This document shows positions 36,404-44,245 of a stretch of DNA of 54,067 nucleotides, in pieces. The stretch is from the NCBI GenBank assembly GCA_029249445.1, contig JAQWHI010000021.1, positions 1-54,067 of the forward strand, read 5' to 3'. This DNA comes from Crocinitomicaceae bacterium (GTDB lineage: Bacteria; Bacteroidota; Bacteroidia; Flavobacteriales_D; Crocinitomicaceae). Made by a program: the position numbers and the translations under genes. Position 1 is the first letter of the stretch; each line of letters opens with the position of its first letter. Below the pieces are notes generated by a model. The model saw nothing but the letters and a program-made list of their open reading frames with translations, did not search any database and was not told the DNA's origin.

Positions 36404-36826
36404 ATGAGACTTTTAATTGTTAATGGACCGAATTTAAATTTTCTGGGCCAACGTGAGGAACAAATATATGGGAATGAATCATTTACTTCCTATTTTGAAC
36501 GTATGAAATCTTCAAGTGCTGCGTCTCTTGAATATGTTCAGTCGAATATTGAAGGAGAATTAATCAATATTTTGCAAGGTTCTGACCATGACGCAATCGT
36601 TTTCAATGCTGGAGGGTACACCCACACGAGCGTTGCGATACGGGATTGTATTGAAGCAATTACAGTTCCTGTCGTTGAAGTTCATATCAGTAACATCGCT
36701 TCGAGAGAATCTTTTCGTCATACTTCATTGCTTTCTCCAGTGGCTGAAGGATGTATTTTTGGGTTCGGTTTGCAGTCGTATGATTTGGCCGTAGACTATT
36801 GCATGAACTATTTGAACAAGCGTTGA
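36404..36826 (+). CDS. aroQ: 3-dehydroquinate dehydratase, type II
   Basis: 140 residues, typical of the small dodecameric type II enzyme in the shikimate pathway. Active-site motifs are visible: LLIVNGPNLNFLGQRE with Asn10 and Arg17, IYG with Tyr22 in the lid, FNAGGYTHTSVAIRD with His near 71, and VEVHISNIASRESFRHTS. The ATG is 3 bp from the TTG start of divergent xerD, so both promoters must lie inside the partner gene. Its 3' end overlaps the converging glycosyltransferase by 19 bp. Confidence 0.96.
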   Translation: MRLLIVNGPNLNFLGQREEQIYGNESFTSYFERMKSSSAASLEYVQSNIEGELINILQGSDHDAIVFNAGGYTHTSVAIRDCIEAITVPVVEVHISNIASRESFRHTSLLSPVAEGCIFGFGLQSYDLAVDYCMNYLNKR

Positions 36827-37830
36827 TTTAGTTGCGAAAAGCGCTTTACACCTTTTACGTAATAGTTCCAAACAATATTTCCACCAAATAACCCTGTTTT
36901 ATTGAAGGTAGTGGCATCTGCTTTGATTGCTTTTCTTTTCTTCAGTAATGTCTTTATATTGGCATACTGGTACATATGTGCTTTAAATACAGCCCAGAAA
37001 TTATTGAATTCTCCACGAAATAGGAAACGGAATGCTGCTATTCCATCGATGCACATGCGGTAGAATAATTTGGGCAAGACCACTCCTTCATGGTTTTTAA
37101 TGATCATTGCCAAACTATTTCTAAAATTCAAATACGATTTACGCGGGGATGAATAGGGTAGCGTACCTCCTCCAACATGATAGATTGTTGATTCTGGTAC
37201 TACGTGAAACGCATAATTCTGTTTTTTCAGTCGCCAGCAAAGATCGATTTCTTCCATATGTGCAAAGAAATCTTCGTCAAAACCACCAACTTTATGAAAC
37301 AATTCTGATCGAATCATGAGGGCCGCCCCTGTTGCCCAAAAAACTTCGGTTGAGCTGTTGTATTGTTGTGTGTCTTTTTCGTTGTGATCAAAGATTCTTC
37401 CGCGACAGAAAGGGAAATAATTGTTGTCCAAAAAACCACCGGCTGCTCCTGCATGCTCAAAGCTGTCTTTGTTTTTGTGCGAGAGCACTTTGGGTTGACA
37501 TCCTGCTACATTGGGGTCTTGCATTTGTGCATAGAGGGGAGTGAGCCAATTTTCTGTTACTTCAATATCACTATTGAGTAGCAGATAGAATTTTGAATTT
37601 ACTTCTTTTAGTGCGTCGTTGTATCCTTTTGCAAAGCCGCCATTCTGCTGGTTTTCAATAATTCGAACAGTAGGGTAGTTGTCTTTTATAAAGGCTACGG
37701 AGTTGTCTGTGGATGCATTGTCTGCAACAACGATCTGTGCATCACTCGAGTAGGCAACCACTTTTCCAAGAAAAGCTTCAAGGAAGCCAACTCCGTTCCA
37801 ATTCAATATAACAATTGCGAGATCATTCAT
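36808..37830 (-). CDS. Glycosyltransferase family 2 (rhamnosyltransferase-like)
   Basis: 340 residues. A GT-A fold is plain: LAIVILNWNGVGFLEAFL at the start, VVADNASTDNSVAFIKD for the nucleotide-sugar site, NGGFAKGYNDALKE, FYLLLNSDIEVTENWL (DxD-like motif), and FFAHMEEIDLCWRLKKQNY. The C-terminal 100 residues are basic and helical, as in WcaA/RfbN-type rhamnosyltransferases. It probably adds a sugar to a cell-surface polysaccharide or lipid at the inner membrane. The acceptor is unknown. It overlaps aroQ tail to tail by 19 bp. Confidence 0.9.
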   Translation of the reverse strand: MNDLAIVILNWNGVGFLEAFLGKVVAYSSDAQIVVADNASTDNSVAFIKDNYPTVRIIENQQNGGFAKGYNDALKEVNSKFYLLLNSDIEVTENWLTPLYAQMQDPNVAGCQPKVLSHKNKDSFEHAGAAGGFLDNNYFPFCRGRIFDHNEKDTQQYNSSTEVFWATGAALMIRSELFHKVGGFDEDFFAHMEEIDLCWRLKKQNYAFHVVPESTIYHVGGGTLPYSSPRKSYLNFRNSLAMIIKNHEGVVLPKLFYRMCIDGIAAFRFLFRGEFNNFWAVFKAHMYQYANIKTLLKKRKAIKADATTFNKTGLFGGNIVWNYYVKGVKRFSQLNQRLFK

Positions 37831-37866
37831 CCAGTGTCAAAAGTAGCACTAATTCAATTAAATCAG

Positions 37867-39306
37867 TTATCTGTTGAAATCGTTGATACTATTTTGCCCC
37901 CATTTGTCCATCACATTTGCATTGGGGTTGTCGACACCACCATTTTTCGTATTTCTTTTTGACAATTCCAGCGGCCAACTTGCATTTTTCAATTCTCCAA
38001 TCATATCGGAGTGCAGCAATCGATACGCATTGTTGACCAAGTCTGGATTGTAGAAAATGAAACGTTTGTTGCTGAATACACCAATTTTGTTGTACCTCCA
38101 AATTTCGTAAGGGTACTCAGTGTTTGATATTTCACGCGTAATAATTTCGGTTGGCGAACCGTATTGCAGATAGACCCTTCCACGATCTGTTTCAAACCCT
38201 TCTTGAAAGTTATTGGCATAGATTCGTTCAACAAGTTGAACTTGTTGTTTGTAGCGCAACCAGCCTTCATAGGGATTTCCTGGTTCCGTATTGATCCAGA
38301 AGGTTTGAATGTACTTTCGTGCTCTCTCGGCATTTTTTGACTTGGCAATTGCTGCAATATTTCGCACTTCATTTGGCCCACAAATTGGGATCAAGCATTC
38401 GAGGAAATAGAGGAGGCTGTCATCTGTGATGCTCTCTTGAAAGCTCGGGTCAAGGAGCACATCTTGACTGCCGTATTGATTCAATCGATCATTACTACGT
38501 TCGAACTCATAGCTTTGCGAGGACAGCTCACTATCATTTTTCAGAATGGTATATTTCAAGATGTACTTACCTGTAGTTAATGCATCGAGTTGTATTTTGC
38601 GGAATACAGGCACAACTTCACCTGTTGCATATAGGAGGTCCATTTGTTGCTCGGCAACGTTTTCTCCTGTTATTGCATTGACAATTGCTTGTCGTATCTG
38701 AAAGGTTGTATCATTGAGTTGTGAAGAGTTGTAAACTTCAAAGTAGATGGGCAATGTGTTGAGTTGTTCGGGATAAAATGTGGACAATCGTGGAATGATA
38801 TTGTAACCTGACTTATAAAACAATGATTCTGGGTTTCCTTGCGTTGCTATTTCTGCTACTGTCAGGTCTGAGATTGAGATTGCATCTCCGAGCTCTTCTA
38901 CAAGGATCGGGATCTCTGCAGAAAGCGGTTGTCCCTTGCCTTTTAAATCAGTCAGTCGCAAGCTATACATGTATGTCCCAGGATCCAATTGAAACCGTTG
39001 TACGTCATAAAAGTCCTCTACGATACTGTCTCGCATCAGCGGCGTATCCAGGCGATACGCTTGTGTTGTGATGCTGTCTTCATCTTTTGTAATTGTACCT
39101 TCAACGAGTAAACTTCCCATTAAGCCTCCTTCAACCGCACTGTAATTTATGGAGTATCCTACAAACTGAAGGTTGAATTCAACATAATTCCCTACGCCTG
39201 GCGCGTAGAACTGTTTGTTATTAAGGGATGCGCGCAGTTTTTTTTCTTGTCCATACACAGATGAAGCAACAAGCAAAATAGAAAGTACAAATCCGAAGAG
39301 TTTCAT
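37867..39306 (-). CDS. GWxTD domain protein, exported
   Basis: 479 residues from the ATG at 39306. A longer frame from TTG at 39336 would begin upstream of the predicted transcription start, so it is rejected. The signal peptide is MKLFGFVLSILLVASSVYGQ. The C-terminal third carries the GWxTD-type domain: YIQTFWINTEPGNPYEGW, then QEGFETDRGRVYLQYGSPTE and YPYEIWRYNKI. The N-terminal part looks like beta-sandwich domains. The family is common in Bacteroidota and its function is not known. A TACCTTTG box lies 19 nt upstream. Confidence 0.87.
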   Translation of the reverse strand: MKLFGFVLSILLVASSVYGQEKKLRASLNNKQFYAPGVGNYVEFNLQFVGYSINYSAVEGGLMGSLLVEGTITKDEDSITTQAYRLDTPLMRDSIVEDFYDVQRFQLDPGTYMYSLRLTDLKGKGQPLSAEIPILVEELGDAISISDLTVAEIATQGNPESLFYKSGYNIIPRLSTFYPEQLNTLPIYFEVYNSSQLNDTTFQIRQAIVNAITGENVAEQQMDLLYATGEVVPVFRKIQLDALTTGKYILKYTILKNDSELSSQSYEFERSNDRLNQYGSQDVLLDPSFQESITDDSLLYFLECLIPICGPNEVRNIAAIAKSKNAERARKYIQTFWINTEPGNPYEGWLRYKQQVQLVERIYANNFQEGFETDRGRVYLQYGSPTEIITREISNTEYPYEIWRYNKIGVFSNKRFIFYNPDLVNNAYRLLHSDMIGELKNASWPLELSKRNTKNGGVDNPNANVMDKWGQNSINDFNR

Positions 39307-39325
39307 GTTTTTGATTTTGGCTATC

Positions 39326-39333
39326 CAAAGGTA
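39326..39333 (-). promoter_or_regulatory. -7 promoter box of the GWxTD gene
   Basis: TACCTTTG on the minus strand, an exact TAnnTTTG match, which supports the ATG at 39306 as the start. Confidence 0.45.
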
Positions 39334-39467
39334 CAAAAACCACCCGTTTAATTGGCTGAACGTATCATTTCATTCATTTACAGGTCGTTTTTGTAGGGTA
39401 GAATCAATGGAATCGCAACTCATTCAAAATACACGAAATGAATTCAAAAAAAAATTGAATGAATTGC

Positions 39468-39497
39468 TTGTTGGTAATTAAAGTATTACTACTTTTG
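39468..39497 (+). promoter_or_regulatory. Promoter of tRNA-Ser
   Basis: TTG (39468-39470), a 19-nt spacer and TACTTTTG (39490-39497), a full consensus match. The mature tRNA begins 4 nt later. Confidence 0.6.
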
Positions 39498-39501
39498 GCG
39501 C

Positions 39502-39586
39502 GGAGAAATGCCAGAGTGGTCGAATGGACTGGTCTTGAAAACCAGCGTACCGCAAGGTACCGGGGGTTCGAATCCCTCTTTCTCCG
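39502..39586 (+). tRNA. tRNA-Ser (anticodon TGA)
   Basis: The acceptor stem GGAGAAA pairs with TTTCTCC, the anticodon stem CTGGT/ACCAG encloses the loop CTTGAAA with anticodon TGA, and a long variable arm (CGTACCGCAAGGTACCG) marks a type II tRNA. The T arm contains GGTTCGAATCC, and discriminator G39586 fits serine. No CCA is encoded. The whole cloverleaf can be folded by eye. Confidence 0.97.
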
Positions 39587-39592
39587 CACGAC

Positions 39593-39623
39593 AAAAAGGG
39601 CTCCCAATTGGGAGTCCTTTTTT
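39593..39623 (+). terminator. Terminator directly after tRNA-Ser
   Basis: GGGCTCCC-AATT-GGGAGTCC forms a stable hairpin preceded by A-run and followed by six T, 11 nt past the tRNA. Confidence 0.85.
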
Positions 39624-39640
39624 CGTTTGCGGGAAGTGGG

Positions 39641-39790
39641 ATGAGAGCCCCTCGGGGTTCGTGCCGCAGTAAGTTTACGAACGGAGACCATCAAACTTCA
39701 GCTTTGCTGAACGGTTTGATACTCCCTCAATGTTCCGGTCTTACCGACCGCATTTCGGTCTTCACTCGCTCAAGAATCGCGAGTTCTTCT
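39641..39790. other. Hairpin-rich non-coding element behind tRNA-Ser
   Basis: Within 150 nt there are at least four stems in series: CCCC/GGGG (39648-39657); GTTCGT/ACGAAC (39657-39682); a long stem with GGAG/CTCC, TCAAAC/GTTTGA and TTCAGC/GCTGAA (39683-39725) that is nearly continuous; GACCG/CGGTC (39746-39760); and CTCGC/GCGAG (39765-39783). It is more GC-rich than nearby intergenic DNA. The 460-nt gap between tRNA-Ser and acs has no supportable protein gene apart from a 20-codon frame. It could be a structured RNA or a dispersed repeat element; strand is not known. Confidence 0.45.
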
Positions 39791-39873
39791 CTTTCATTCA
39801 AAGCGTTTGTTTTTCCAAAATCCTTTTTTTAGTTGCGAAAAACCACAAGAAAAGATGCATTTTCTAGTTTTTA

Positions 39874-39919
39874 TACGTAATACCCCGTATAAAATCAGGG
39901 GTTTTTACGTATTTTTTTT
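39874..39919 (+). terminator. Nested palindrome with two TACGTA sites and a T-run
   Basis: TACGTAA pairs with TTACGTA, inside which CCCC pairs with GGGG; eight T follow on the plus strand. It can terminate plus-strand transcription, or also that of acs in reverse. The two self-complementary TACGTA hexamers are 32 bp apart, about three helical turns, which would also suit a regulator binding site. Confidence 0.5.
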
Positions 39920-39987
39920 CTGAAAAATTCAATTCATATTTGTAATAGTCGAAAGCTATTTACTTTTTGACTTAAATCTTTTACAAT

Positions 39988-40050
39988 ATGAATTACCTAA
40001 GCCGGGTTATTGGCCTTGTCAAGTATGCCATTGAAAATGGCTTAATTTAA
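39988..40050 (+). CDS. Possible 20-residue ORF or recombinase remnant
   Basis: ATG to TAA encoding MNYLSRVIGLVKYAIENGLI. The peptide resembles the core-binding helix of Bacteroidota tyrosine integrases, where a segment like LxKxVxYAIENGLI precedes the catalytic domain, and it lies near a tRNA gene, a usual integration target. The match is short and may be chance. Its stop overlaps the acs stop codon on the other strand. Confidence 0.2.
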   Translation: MNYLSRVIGLVKYAIENGLI

Positions 40051-41945
40051 ATTGAGTGATTGACAATTTCTTCAACGACTGAAGGATCAAGAAGGGTAGA
40101 AGTGTCTCCAAATTCTGTTTTTTCCCCTTCTGCAATTTTTCTCAGGATTCGACGCATTATTTTTCCGGATCGTGTTTTTGGCAAACCACTAACAATTTGA
40201 ATTTTGTCTGGTTTTGCAATTTTTCCAATTCCTGCAGTTACAGAATTCATCAGAGCGTTTTTTATTGCTTCAGTTGTTGTTTGATTGGCATCATTGACTA
40301 CCACATAGGCATAGATTCCTTGTCCTTTGATTGCATGAGGATAGCCTACAACAGCCGATTCAATGGCAAATTCGTTGGTATTAATTGCATCTTCGATTTC
40401 AGCCGTTCCGAATCGATGACCTGAAACATTGATTACATCGTCTACGCGTCCGATGATGCGGTACATACCATTCCTGTCTCGTTTGGCACCATCTCCAGTA
40501 AAATAATAGCCCTCGTAATTAGAAAAGTATACATTTTTACATCGATTGTGATCACCATACGTTGTTCTGAGAACCGACGGCCATGGAAATTTCATGCACA
40601 AATACCCCTCAACGTCATTTTCGTGTATCACAGCTCCGTTATTGTCAAGTAAAACAGGCTGAATACCGGGCAAAGGATACCCAGCGTGTGTCGGGTTCAT
40701 TGGAGAATGAGCTCCCAGACCAGAAAGCATGATGCCTCCGGTTTCAGTTTGCCACCATGTATCAACAACAGGGCATTTTTTCTTTCCAATATGATCATAA
40801 TACCATTGCCATGCTTCTTCATTGATTGGTTCACCAACTGAGCCTATGACCTTTAAACTCTCTAAATTGTATTGATTAACAACTTCTAGGCCAGCTCCCA
40901 TAAGTGCCCGTATTGCTGTAGGTGCTGTATAAAATTGATTTACATTGTATTTTTCACAGACCGCCCAAAAACGACCACTATCTGGATAAGTGGGTATACC
41001 CTCGAACACCACAGATGTCGCACCAGAAAGTAAGGGGCCGTAAACAATATAGGAGTGACCGGTGATCCAACCAATGTCGGCAGTGCACCAAAACACATCG
41101 TTTTCTTCGTATTGGAAAACATTTTCGAAAGAATAAGAGGTATAAACCATATAGCCTCCACATGTGTGCACAACCCCTTTGGGTTTTCCAGTTGAGCCAG
41201 AGGTGTACAGAATAAATAAGAGATCTTCGCTATCCATTGGCTCGGCCTTGCATGTATCTGGCATCTGTTGTATCAAAGTAGTGTAATCGTGGTCTCTACC
41301 TTCCAGCATATCCGCATTGCAATTAATACAGTCAAAGACAATAACATCTGTCACAGAGTTGCATGCCTTTAAGGCGTCGTCTACCATTTGTTTCAAATGG
41401 ATTTTTTTTGCCCCACGGTTCAGTCCATCAGCTGTTATTACTAGTTTGGCTTGGGCATCATTGATCCGATCGGCCAAAGCTGTCGAGGAGAATCCAGCAA
41501 AAACAATTGAATGCACAGCTCCGATTCTAGCACATGCAATGATAGATACAATAGCTTCTAACACCATTGGCATATATATACAAACACGATCGCCTTTTTT
41601 TATTCCCAAGGCCTTGAGCGCATTGGCTGTTTTGCAGACTTCATGATACAATGTGCTGTAAGTAATCCTTTTTTGCTTAGCATTCGGATCGTTTGGCTCC
41701 CAATAAAATGCGATTTGGTCGCCCTTCTTTTCGAGGTGGCGGTCCAACATGTTTTCTGTAATGTTCATCTTGCCACCATCAAACCACTTCACGCGAGGTT
41801 CAGAGAAGTTCCAATCAAGGACAGTATCCCATTTTTTATTCCACTGAAACGTAGCAGCGATATCTCCCCAAAATTTCTCGGGATTCAACGTACTTTCCTC
41901 ATAGCTAATTTGATACTCTTCAAAGGAGTTTATGCGTAAGCTCAT
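40047..41945 (-). CDS. acs: Acetyl-CoA synthetase (acetate--CoA ligase, AMP-forming)
   Basis: 632 residues. It activates acetate to acetyl-CoA through acetyl-AMP. The N-terminal ACAS domain includes EKFWGDIAATFQWNKKWDTV. The P-loop-like motif LFILYTSGSTGKPKGVVHT lies near residue 250, WWQTETGGIMLSGLG near 400, the hinge region YRIIGRVDDVINVSGHRFGT near 515, and the acetylatable lysine motif PKTRSGKIMRRILRKI near 600. A TTG-N21-TAATTTTA sequence upstream is a possible promoter. A single-gene unit, convergent with tRNA-Ser and its trailing element. Confidence 0.97.
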   Translation of the reverse strand: MSLRINSFEEYQISYEESTLNPEKFWGDIAATFQWNKKWDTVLDWNFSEPRVKWFDGGKMNITENMLDRHLEKKGDQIAFYWEPNDPNAKQKRITYSTLYHEVCKTANALKALGIKKGDRVCIYMPMVLEAIVSIIACARIGAVHSIVFAGFSSTALADRINDAQAKLVITADGLNRGAKKIHLKQMVDDALKACNSVTDVIVFDCINCNADMLEGRDHDYTTLIQQMPDTCKAEPMDSEDLLFILYTSGSTGKPKGVVHTCGGYMVYTSYSFENVFQYEENDVFWCTADIGWITGHSYIVYGPLLSGATSVVFEGIPTYPDSGRFWAVCEKYNVNQFYTAPTAIRALMGAGLEVVNQYNLESLKVIGSVGEPINEEAWQWYYDHIGKKKCPVVDTWWQTETGGIMLSGLGAHSPMNPTHAGYPLPGIQPVLLDNNGAVIHENDVEGYLCMKFPWPSVLRTTYGDHNRCKNVYFSNYEGYYFTGDGAKRDRNGMYRIIGRVDDVINVSGHRFGTAEIEDAINTNEFAIESAVVGYPHAIKGQGIYAYVVVNDANQTTTEAIKNALMNSVTAGIGKIAKPDKIQIVSGLPKTRSGKIMRRILRKIAEGEKTEFGDTSTLLDPSVVEEIVNHSI

Positions 41946-42116
41946 AGATTGATTATTTCAACTAAAATTAGCGAATTCCTCTTACATAGCGCAAGATTGA
42001 CTTGTTTTTATGGTGTGTTCAAAAGCAGGAGACGTTGGTACGAATAGGACTGGTATTGATATGAGTTTTGAGAGTAGGAGTGAGTAACTTAAAAATAGAT
42101 GCTACAACTATTGGGC

Positions 42117-42148
42117 AAAAAAAAAAGGCCAGACAAAATGTCTAACCT
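42117..42148 (-). terminator. Terminator of tRNA-Val
   Basis: On the minus strand AGGTTAGACA pairs with TGTCTGGCCT (10 bp with G-T pairs), followed by a run of ten T, 4 nt past the tRNA. Confidence 0.9.
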
Positions 42149-42152
42149 TTGT

Positions 42153-42226
42153 GGGAACTACTGGATTCGAACCAGTGACCCCCTGCTTGTAAGGCAGGTG
42201 CTCTAAACCAACTGAGCTAAGCTCCC
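42153..42226 (-). tRNA. tRNA-Val (anticodon TAC)
   Basis: On the minus strand GGGAGCT pairs with AGTTCCC (one G-T pair), the D arm reads TTAGCTCAGTTGGTTTAGAG, the anticodon stem CTGCC/GGCAG-type region encloses CTTACAA with anticodon TAC, and the T arm is CTGGTTCGAATCCAG. Length 74 nt, no encoded CCA. A consensus promoter lies 33 nt upstream. Confidence 0.97.
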
Positions 42227-42259
42227 TTTTGATGTGATTCGTTTATCACTTTCGGTGTG

Positions 42260-42289
42260 CAAATATACGTGTGTTTTTCTTATTAGCAA
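42260..42289 (-). promoter_or_regulatory. Promoter of tRNA-Val
   Basis: On the minus strand TTG (42289-42287), a 19-nt spacer and TATATTTG (42267-42260), a full -33/-7 match. Confidence 0.6.
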
Positions 42290-42306
42290 GACTTTTACGA
42301 AAAAAA

Positions 42307-43509
42307 TTAAAAAAAGTCACTCAAAAGAAAAAAGCTTCCTATTACAAGTATAGTGTCACTTTCACTTGATTTATTTTTGGCAGCATTGAGTGCTTCTTGG
42401 GCGTTTTTATAATAATTCGTTGATTTTAAGTTTATTCCATTAAATGCACTTTTCAAATCATCAATTTGTGCCGTTCGTGGGTTCTTGAATTCTGTGAAGT
42501 AGTAGGAAGCATCTAATGGAAATAAGTATGAAATTGTGCTTATGTCTTTATCTGCACTCGTTCCATAAACAATATGTAGTTCTCCTTGTTTGATTTGTTT
42601 AATTGCTTGTAACGTCGCCTCTATTCCTTGTGAATTATGAGAAACATCAAAGATTGTAAGTGGTGAACGATTTGTAATTTGAAGGCGACCGAAATAACCT
42701 GTATTTGTTTGCACAGATTCAATACCGGCTGCAATGTGATGGTGATCGATAGGGAAGCCGGCAAGTTCAACTTGATCCAGCGCTGTTAACACGGTTTTAA
42801 AATTTTCTTTTTGATAATCAGCAACGAAATATTGATCGAAAGATGTGTCTGAAGGATCAGCTTGAATTAGTTGCACGCCTTTGGTCTTGGCTACAGTTTC
42901 AAAAATTAGCTTAAGATTCGGCTCTACCGCGCCCAGTACGACATTTGTATTTGGTTTGATGATTCCAGCTTTTTCAGCAGCAATTTTTTCTAATGTATCA
43001 CCAAGCATATCTGTATGTTCCATACTTATTGTTGTGATAACGCTCAAAACTGGATCGATAACGTTTGTGGCATCAAGTCGTCCGCCAAGTCCTGTTTCAA
43101 TGATACAGATGTCACAATTTTCAGTATTGAAATGGTTCAACGCCATTCCAAATGTAATTTCGAAGAAGGAAGGTTTAAAATCCAAGTTTGCTGATCGAAT
43201 GTGCTCAATGAACCGATTTACATCTTCCATCGGGATACATTTTCCGTTGGTTCGGATGCGCTCTGTAAAGTCAGCAATGTGAGGAGAAGTGAACAATCCA
43301 ACAGTATATCCCGCTTCAGTAAGGATTGAAGAGAGGTACGAGCAGACGGATCCTTTTCCGTTGCTTCCAGCGACATGAACAAAAGTTAAATTCTTTTCTG
43401 GGTGGTTGAGGGCTTCTAAAATTTCATGCGTGTTTTCTAATGTCGGTTTAAAGGCTTTAGCACCCATCACCTGATACGAAGGAAATTGTTTGAACAGCCA
43501 GTCAAGCAC
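42307..43509 (-). CDS. folC: Bifunctional folylpolyglutamate synthase/dihydrofolate synthase
   Basis: 400 residues from a GTG start 5 nt after the TonB-like stop. A Mur ligase-type fold: P-loop GSNGKGS at residues 49-55 within FVHVAGSNGKGSVCSYLSSI, TSPHIADFTERIRTNG, ETGLGGRLDATNVIDPVLSV and TISMEHTDMLGDTLEKIAAE, then the glutamate-binding C-terminal domain from about 290 (TIFDVSHNSQGIEATLQAIK). It glutamylates dihydropteroate and folates. The frame is open further upstream without an ATG, so the exact start is uncertain. It is the last gene of exbB-exbD-tonB-folC. Confidence 0.94.
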   Translation of the reverse strand: MLDWLFKQFPSYQVMGAKAFKPTLENTHEILEALNHPEKNLTFVHVAGSNGKGSVCSYLSSILTEAGYTVGLFTSPHIADFTERIRTNGKCIPMEDVNRFIEHIRSANLDFKPSFFEITFGMALNHFNTENCDICIIETGLGGRLDATNVIDPVLSVITTISMEHTDMLGDTLEKIAAEKAGIIKPNTNVVLGAVEPNLKLIFETVAKTKGVQLIQADPSDTSFDQYFVADYQKENFKTVLTALDQVELAGFPIDHHHIAAGIESVQTNTGYFGRLQITNRSPLTIFDVSHNSQGIEATLQAIKQIKQGELHIVYGTSADKDISTISYLFPLDASYYFTEFKNPRTAQIDDLKSAFNGINLKSTNYYKNAQEALNAAKNKSSESDTILVIGSFFLLSDFF

Positions 43510-43514
43510 TAGAT

Positions 43515-44240
43515 TTATATTGGACGAAGTTTGAACGTATAGATTTTTGTAATCGCTGGAGAACCAGCGGATTTTGAATATTTTACTTGACGTTTCACAG
43601 CTTTTGAGACCTTGTTGATCAGAACTTGGTCTGTTGTTGTGGTAGACCCTTTAATTACTTGAGCGCTCATCACGTTCCCATTTTGATCGATCAACACTCT
43701 AAAACTAAAAGTGACGGGATTGTCGTAATCAAGGCTAAAGTTAACTTCAGTAATTACTTTTCTATTGCCGCCTCCAGCGCCACTTCCACTGCCTTCGTTT
43801 CCATTTCCATTGTCGGCACCAAAAGGACCTCCAGAACCGCCTCCTTGACCATCAGAACCTCCATCACCAAAATGATTCTCTGTGTTATCTCCTGCTGGTG
43901 GATTGTTCTCATTTGAATTGCTTACATTTCCTTGACCTGCATTTACTGTCGTTGAGGAAGGCTGATCGCTTGCAATTACCTGTTCGGTTTGTTTTGGAGG
44001 GGCATCTTGATTTTCTGAAGCACTTCCACCGCCGCCGCCGCCATCGGATTGAATAACAATATTTTCGATTTCTGTCACATCCATCGGTTCTGACATATTG
44101 ATCGGAATGTCCTCTGGTGGGGGATCTGCTTTTTCGTAGGTAATTGACAACATTAAAAGGAATAGCAACAACATCGTCACGATCGAAGCGATTACTCCAA
44201 CGCGTTTATCAAATGTATTTACTATTGGTAACGTCGCCAT
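43515..44240 (-). CDS. TonB-like energy transducer
   Basis: 241 residues from the ATG at 44240, 5 nt after the exbD stop; a longer frame reaches into exbD and is rejected. One membrane helix near the N-terminus (VGVIASIVTMLLLFLLMLSI) is followed by an acidic, proline-containing stretch, a long Gly/Ser/Asn-rich spacer (about 70-155), and a C-terminal domain (VNFSLDYDNPVTFSFRVLID, AQVIKGSTTTTDQVLIN, ending FKLRPI) of TonB type. The spacer is glycine-rich rather than the Pro-Lys/Pro-Glu repeat of E. coli TonB. With ExbB and ExbD it would energise outer-membrane transport. Confidence 0.82.
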   Translation of the reverse strand: MATLPIVNTFDKRVGVIASIVTMLLLFLLMLSITYEKADPPPEDIPINMSEPMDVTEIENIVIQSDGGGGGGSASENQDAPPKQTEQVIASDQPSSTTVNAGQGNVSNSNENNPPAGDNTENHFGDGGSDGQGGGSGGPFGADNGNGNEGSGSGAGGGNRKVITEVNFSLDYDNPVTFSFRVLIDQNGNVMSAQVIKGSTTTTDQVLINKVSKAVKRQVKYSKSAGSPAITKIYTFKLRPI

Positions 44241-44245
44241 AGTTT

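Noticed and set aside
39407..39481. 24-codon ORF just before tRNA-Ser
   Set aside because: It runs through the -33 region of the tRNA promoter and has no separate promoter; probably chance.
39404..39694. 96-codon minus-strand ORF over tRNA-Ser
   Set aside because: Its middle is the antisense translation of the tRNA and flanking terminator ([19 protein letters not shown]), a familiar spurious prediction.
39608..39832. 74-codon plus-strand ORF behind tRNA-Ser
   Set aside because: It runs through the hairpin series and lacks any domain, signal or promoter; the stems explain the open frame better.
42010..42087. 25-codon ORF between acs and tRNA-Val
   Set aside because: No promoter, no terminator of its own and no recognisable feature.
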